In this document: positions 60,113 through 64,000 of the stretch, piece by piece
Numbering within the stretch: position 1 is the first letter of the stretch
Layout of the letters: each line of letters starts with the position of its first letter
NCBI GenBank assembly: GCA_009767595.1
Contig: VSDK01022078.1
Coordinates: 298,649-362,648 of the forward strand
Length of the DNA: 64,000 nt
Reading direction: 5' to 3'
Origin: Symbiodinium kawagutii
Lineage: Eukaryota > Sar > Dinophyceae > Suessiales > Symbiodiniaceae
The notes under the pieces: model-generated
What the model was told of the DNA's origin: nothing
The model's database searches: none
Seen by the model: only the letters and a program-made list of their open reading frames with translations
Position numbers and translations under genes: made by a program

Positions 60113-60733
60113 GAGATTTCTCACAATTTTTGATTGTGGGGTGTACTTCCCAAAGCAACTTTGGGAAATTTGTCATTCTTTGTGACAGTCTTAGGGGGGC
60201 CAAGCAAAGGTGAAGGCAATTTCTCTCTAACATGCTGCCAACCAGCGTGCAGAGCTTGCTTATCTTCCGTTTGCGAATGGCATAGATCGATACAAATTAG
60301 ATTGAACACAGGCTGAACCATGCCGGTGTTGCCAAATCAAAGATCCAGAGTTGAGTGCGTTCGAAGTTGGAAAACTGTAGCGTGTTCGTTTGGCTAGTTG
60401 GGGCACTCTGTGCTTCATGGCATGGGCTTTTGTTTTGACATGGTCCACCCCAAAGTAAATGGGATTATGTACCGGCCCCATACATGCAGCGCCCATTGCA
60501 TTGCCAGGTCCACCTCAACTCAGCCAAACAGCTGAGTATCTAGCTGCCTGCGTTGGTTCCGGAGTGCCAACCTCAGAAGTTAGAGCAGGTGGCAGGGAGT
60601 GGGTTCATTTGGGTGAGAAAATCAATTGCACCTACTGTAGATTTTGGCTTCAGCATGGCCTGCGATGATGAAACTGTATGGCTAGAAGAGTTGTTGGGTT
60701 TCTCAGTGAAGCCAAGCCATGGAGGGAAGCCTG

Positions 60734-60943
60734 TGGCCACTCCCAAACGAACCTTGGAAAGTAGTGGCTTTTTTGGTGAATCAGTTTGATTTCAAATCGT
60801 ATCAATGGTGTTACTGTACCAGATCTTTCAATGCGATTGGCCACTCCCAAACGAACCTTGGAAAGTAGTGGCTTCTCGGATGAATCAGTTTGATTTCAAA
60901 TCGTATCAATGGTGTTACTGTACCAGATCTTTCAATGCGTGGT
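60734..60943. repeat. 105-bp tandem duplication
   Basis: Two copies start at 60734 and 60839 (both GGCCACTCCCAAACGAACCT) and are nearly identical, differing mainly at a TTTTGG/CTCGGA patch. 105 is a multiple of three, but an in-frame stop lies inside the first copy. Confidence 0.95.
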
Positions 60944-60960
60944 TCTGATGTCCCCCTAAG

Positions 60961-61649
60961 GTACTTCAGTCAAACGAATCAGATCCTCTGGGAGCGCGCT
61001 GGCTTTGCCCAAATCAAACCTTCCACCTTTGAGTTCAAGAAAGCTATCCTATGAAGAAAATCAAGAGCTACAGAGTCACTGCCTTATTTGTGGTAAATCA
61101 TCGTTGTCAACAAATATCATACCTGGTAGTTCACACATCTAGAAAATCAACACCTTCACATCTTCAGGCCGAAGACAAAGCCGAATCCAGATCGCTGATC
61201 TTTTCAGTCCAGTACTGATGGATTTGCCCCGCTTAAGTGGTTTGATTTCCGAAGGGTTGGGACAGGACAGCCGTGTGCAGCTCCATTTGCCACCACCCAA
61301 TGCAAACAGCGGCAAAGCCCTGGAATGGTCTAGACGGAAAATTTCAAGCATCTTGAAAGTTCCTTGTGTATATAAAATCGGGATCACTGCAGACCCCATG
61401 TTCAGATTTTACAAGGAGCCCACAAATTCATCGCCTACTTGTGGCTACTTCCTTTGCCACGAGAAATTCATAGCTATGCATGTGATATTTGCTGCCCTCA
61501 CTTGGCAAGAAGCTGGTCTAATGGAAGCAGTCTTGATCGAAAGCCATAAAGATAAACCTGGAAACAGAAACGTTAGACCAGGGGGTGAGGGCAAACAAAT
61601 TGGCAACGGTCCGTTTTTCACTTACATCGTCTTCAAACCGGCAATGTGA
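60961..61649 (+). CDS. GIY-YIG-like nuclease-fold protein
   Basis: The main exon 61168-61649 follows CTTCAG|GC; a likely upstream exon spans about 60961-61047. Key parts: VYKIGITADPMFRFYK (the GIY-YIG region, here YKIGIT with a nearby Arg as in MUG113/T5orf172-type members), WQEAGLMEAVLIESH (a possible catalytic Glu on a helix) and NRNVRPGGEGKQIGNGPFF. Enzymes of this fold cut DNA in repair, restriction or mobile-element homing. The dinoflagellate proteins resembling this one are numerous and uncharacterised. It stands 91 bp before the transposase-like gene on the same strand. Whether it is a separate gene or an N-terminal part of that gene is open: a TGA at 61731 blocks simple readthrough into the next ATG. 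Confidence 0.6.
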
Positions 61650-61739
61650 ATAAAACATGTTGTGCTTGATTTTGCTTGGTGCTTTAGAGATTGAACCCTG
61701 GTCTAAGTTGTAGGTTGCCCAATCAAGACTTGAAACCAC

Positions 61740-63698
61740 ATGGTCTTCAATGAGCACTCTCCAGCTGAGGTGCCTTGCAGCCAGGTCGTCGAGTTTGCGA
61801 AGAAAGCCTCGGCTGATGCAGCTGGTAGCTCAAGTGTGGTGGCTACCTGTCCAGTGGTCCAAAGACTAAAATCGATCCCTGCGAACAATGCAGAGGAACA
61901 GCTTCACCCTGTCTTAGAGAAGAACAATCTAGCTTTGCCAATCCCTCTCAGTCCTCTTTCTGGAGATTTGGTAGAGGGGTTTCCTCGACTCAAGCCTTCT
62001 GATTTCCTCACGTACATGTCTAGTTCTTCCAATCTACATCGGTTGTTGGGAGGGCGACAAGTGAGAGGTGCACGGTCTATGCTGGAAACATTCTGGAAAA
62101 ACTACAAAGTCTGTCATCCAGACTTTGAACTGTTTCATCTTCAGGAAGAGGTGGACTTGGGGACATGTATCCCCTGCTACCTTCATTGCGATGGTGGCCG
62201 TGGATTTAAGAAGTCTGAGTTTATGGTTTGTTCATGGAGTTCAGTGATTGGAAATGGGACAGGTAAAGCTTGTGCCAAAGATCCTTCTGTTCGACGACGA
62301 TTTCGAAAAGCAAGGAAGAGTGATTCAGACCCTGCCCAGATCAATCTGCTTGGTCATAGTTTTGCAACACATTACTTGTATACCGTGATGCCAGCCCACT
62401 GGCACAAAGATGACAATTTTTTTCAGCAGGTACTTACAGAGATGGGAAAAGATATGTACGCTTGCTTTGAACCAGGTATTGATGCTGGCGGTGTTCGTTT
62501 GAGGCTTGTAGTTCTCGGACTTAAAGCTGATTTGAAATTTCAGGCCAGGGCAGGGAAATTGACACGGTGGTACAGCACATGTCGAAAAGCGCCCATCGAT
62601 CCTACGAAAAGAAATCAAACACCCGGTCACTGTTGTTGGCTGTGCCCAGCTGGCTTACCTGAGTATCCCTTTGAGGATGTTGCTTCTGAGTGCCCAGCTT
62701 GGCTTGAAGGAATGAAAGACTGGCAGGACGTGCCACCTTGGGAGGAGCCATGCGGACTTGTGAGGCATTCCTTCCGCTACCAGACCCTGGAAGCCAAATT
62801 CTTTTTAGCTGATCTGTTCCACATTTACTTGGCTGGATTTGGACAAGACTGGGCTGGAAGTTGCCTTGTGTACATGTTGGGTACAATCTTTTGGGCTAGC
62901 AATGTGGACCTCCAGTTTCAGGGGCTGAACTCAGCATGGAGACTCTGGAAGAGATTGCACCACATGACCACTCACACGTACAACTTCAACAGGGGACTTC
63001 TGAATTTCCCTGACGCAACCAAGACCTTTCCAACCGGGACATGGTCAAAAGCCAGTGATACTGCGAAGATTGTTCGGTTCATTGTCTACATCATCCAACT
63101 GTACCCAGAGATGGTAGCCGGTGACAAGTTCTTATTCTACATTCTGGCAGGCTGCAAATCAATTGGGATTTGCATGGAAACCCTATACAAAGCTGATCTT
63201 TGGGTGGACTCTTGACAAATCAGATTCAACATAGTTTAATTTTTCATTTCTTTTGTCATCTAAGAGGTTTATCTTTGATGTTGGGAATGCCTGAGAGGTG
63301 AAAGGTCGATCCCCTACTGTAAACCATAAATGGCATCCCTTTGTGCAGCCGCTACTCAGGATCGGCAAAAGGCCCAAACCATCGTGGAGACTGGGAAACA
63401 CTTCCTGAAGTGTTTTGCAAAGCTTGCAGAACTTTCACTTGCTGCAAGCAGACCGCTGTTTGCTTTCCGACCAAAACTTCACTACTTCCACCATCTACTT
63501 TTAGAGATGCAATCAGTGGTGCGAGCTGGAGGGATACCTTTAAACCCTCTAGCGCATTCATGCGCAATGGCTGAAGATTTTATCGGCAGAGCAAGTTTAC
63601 TTTCCCGCCGTACCCATGCCATAACGTGTGAGAAGCGGGTAATTCAAAGATACCTAGCTGGAGCTATGGCAATTTGGAAGAAAGATGATGGGTATTGA
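61740..63698 (+). CDS. DDE-transposase-like protein of a dinoflagellate-expanded family, two exons
   Basis: Exons 61740-63213 and 63349-63698. The intron starts GACAAA (a GA donor), ends TGCAG, and closes a Ser codon. The product is 607 aa with ATG at 61740. Landmarks: CIPCYLHCDGGRGFKKSEF (Asp151), LLGHSFATHYLY, LGLKADLKFQARAGKLTRWY (Asp264), CCWLCPAG (zinc-type Cys at 298, 299 and 302), PEYPFEDVASECPAWLEGMK, ADLFHIYLAGFGQDW, then in exon 2 RPLFAFRPKLHYFHHLLLEM, NPLAHSCAMAEDFIGRASLL, SRRTHAITCEKRVIQRYL. The spacing of GD-like Asp, CxxC and RPK.H..HH parts recalls CACTA/Plavaka-type (Tnp_2-like) transposases. Relatives of this protein are extremely abundant in dinoflagellates. No terminal inverted repeats were found. 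Mobility and catalysis are inference. Confidence 0.7.
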
Positions 63699-64000
63699 AA
63701 ACAATCTTTCACCATCCAGACCATCCCACACCTTTCGCACTGGGGTCCCTGGCCCACTTGTGCGAGCAGCGGCCGCGGCGAGGATGGTGTTGTCCAGGAA
63801 ATCCCTCAATAATCACCACCTATAAGGTTATCAGTAATATTTTGGTTGAATTTATATGTGTTTATGATGGTTTATGATGGATTATGATGGTTTATGATGG
63901 TTTAAGACAGTTTGGTAAGATTTCCCCAAATTCGAGATTTTTGGGCCGGATGCAAAATCTCAAGCCACCAAAAAAAAAACGTCTCCCCCAAGCTCTAGGT
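63699..64000. other. Spacer with TTTATGATGG repeats
   Basis: Four GTTTATGATGG-like units lie at 63858-63905. No gene seen to the window end. Confidence 0.6.

Noticed and set aside
1..64000. tRNA, rRNA or snRNA genes
   Set aside because: I saw no stretch with a convincing cloverleaf, rRNA core or snRNA motif by eye; a tRNAscan/Infernal run would be needed to exclude them.

Overview
The window reads as nuclear DNA of a dinoflagellate, most like the Symbiodiniaceae. Four observations support this. Every gene I can support lies on the + strand. Most genes are split into many short exons. Introns begin with GT but also with GC or GA, and nearly always end AG|G. Several protein families are ones known to be heavily expanded in dinoflagellates: octatricopeptide-like arrays, CCCH fingers of the PCAWFW...CHLC type, MORN proteins, a methyltransferase-like family, a GIY-YIG-like family and a transposase-like family. 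Introns and spacers are full of simple repeats. No bacterial operon, rRNA, CRISPR array or convincing tRNA was seen.

Layout. 0.4-2.4 kb: an organelle-RNA-binding-type repeat protein whose 120-bp array contains one in-frame stop. 3.8-10.5 kb: a cysteine-rich GCC2/GCC3 (ephrin-receptor-like) gene with about one motif per exon, followed by an 11-bp minisatellite holding an assembly gap (10964-11201). 12.6-13.0 kb: an ATC trinucleotide block. 15.1-22.2 kb: a tandem segmental duplication carrying two copies of a helicase-C-like gene. 23.6-28.6 kb: a CCCH zinc-finger gene. 31.4-38.6 kb: a 15-exon CSP41-type atypical SDR gene whose exon phases close perfectly to 375 aa. 38.7-39.2 kb: an exon with three DGTP repeats. 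41.2-44.3 kb: a MORN-repeat gene. 46.8-47.7 kb: a four-pass membrane protein.

The last 14 kb holds five same-strand genes in a row. They are a 789-aa acidic plus Lys/Ala-repeat protein (seven exons, frame closed), a methyltransferase-like gene, a coiled/basic-tailed protein of unknown function, a GIY-YIG-like gene and a DDE-transposase-like gene. This combination could be a composite mobile element or domesticated remains of one, and is the most interesting hypothesis here. It rests on inference.

Exon borders were chosen by reading frame, splice-site look and remembered family alignments, without transcripts. Borders that close in phase over a whole gene (CSP41-like, 789-aa gene) are much more reliable than the others.
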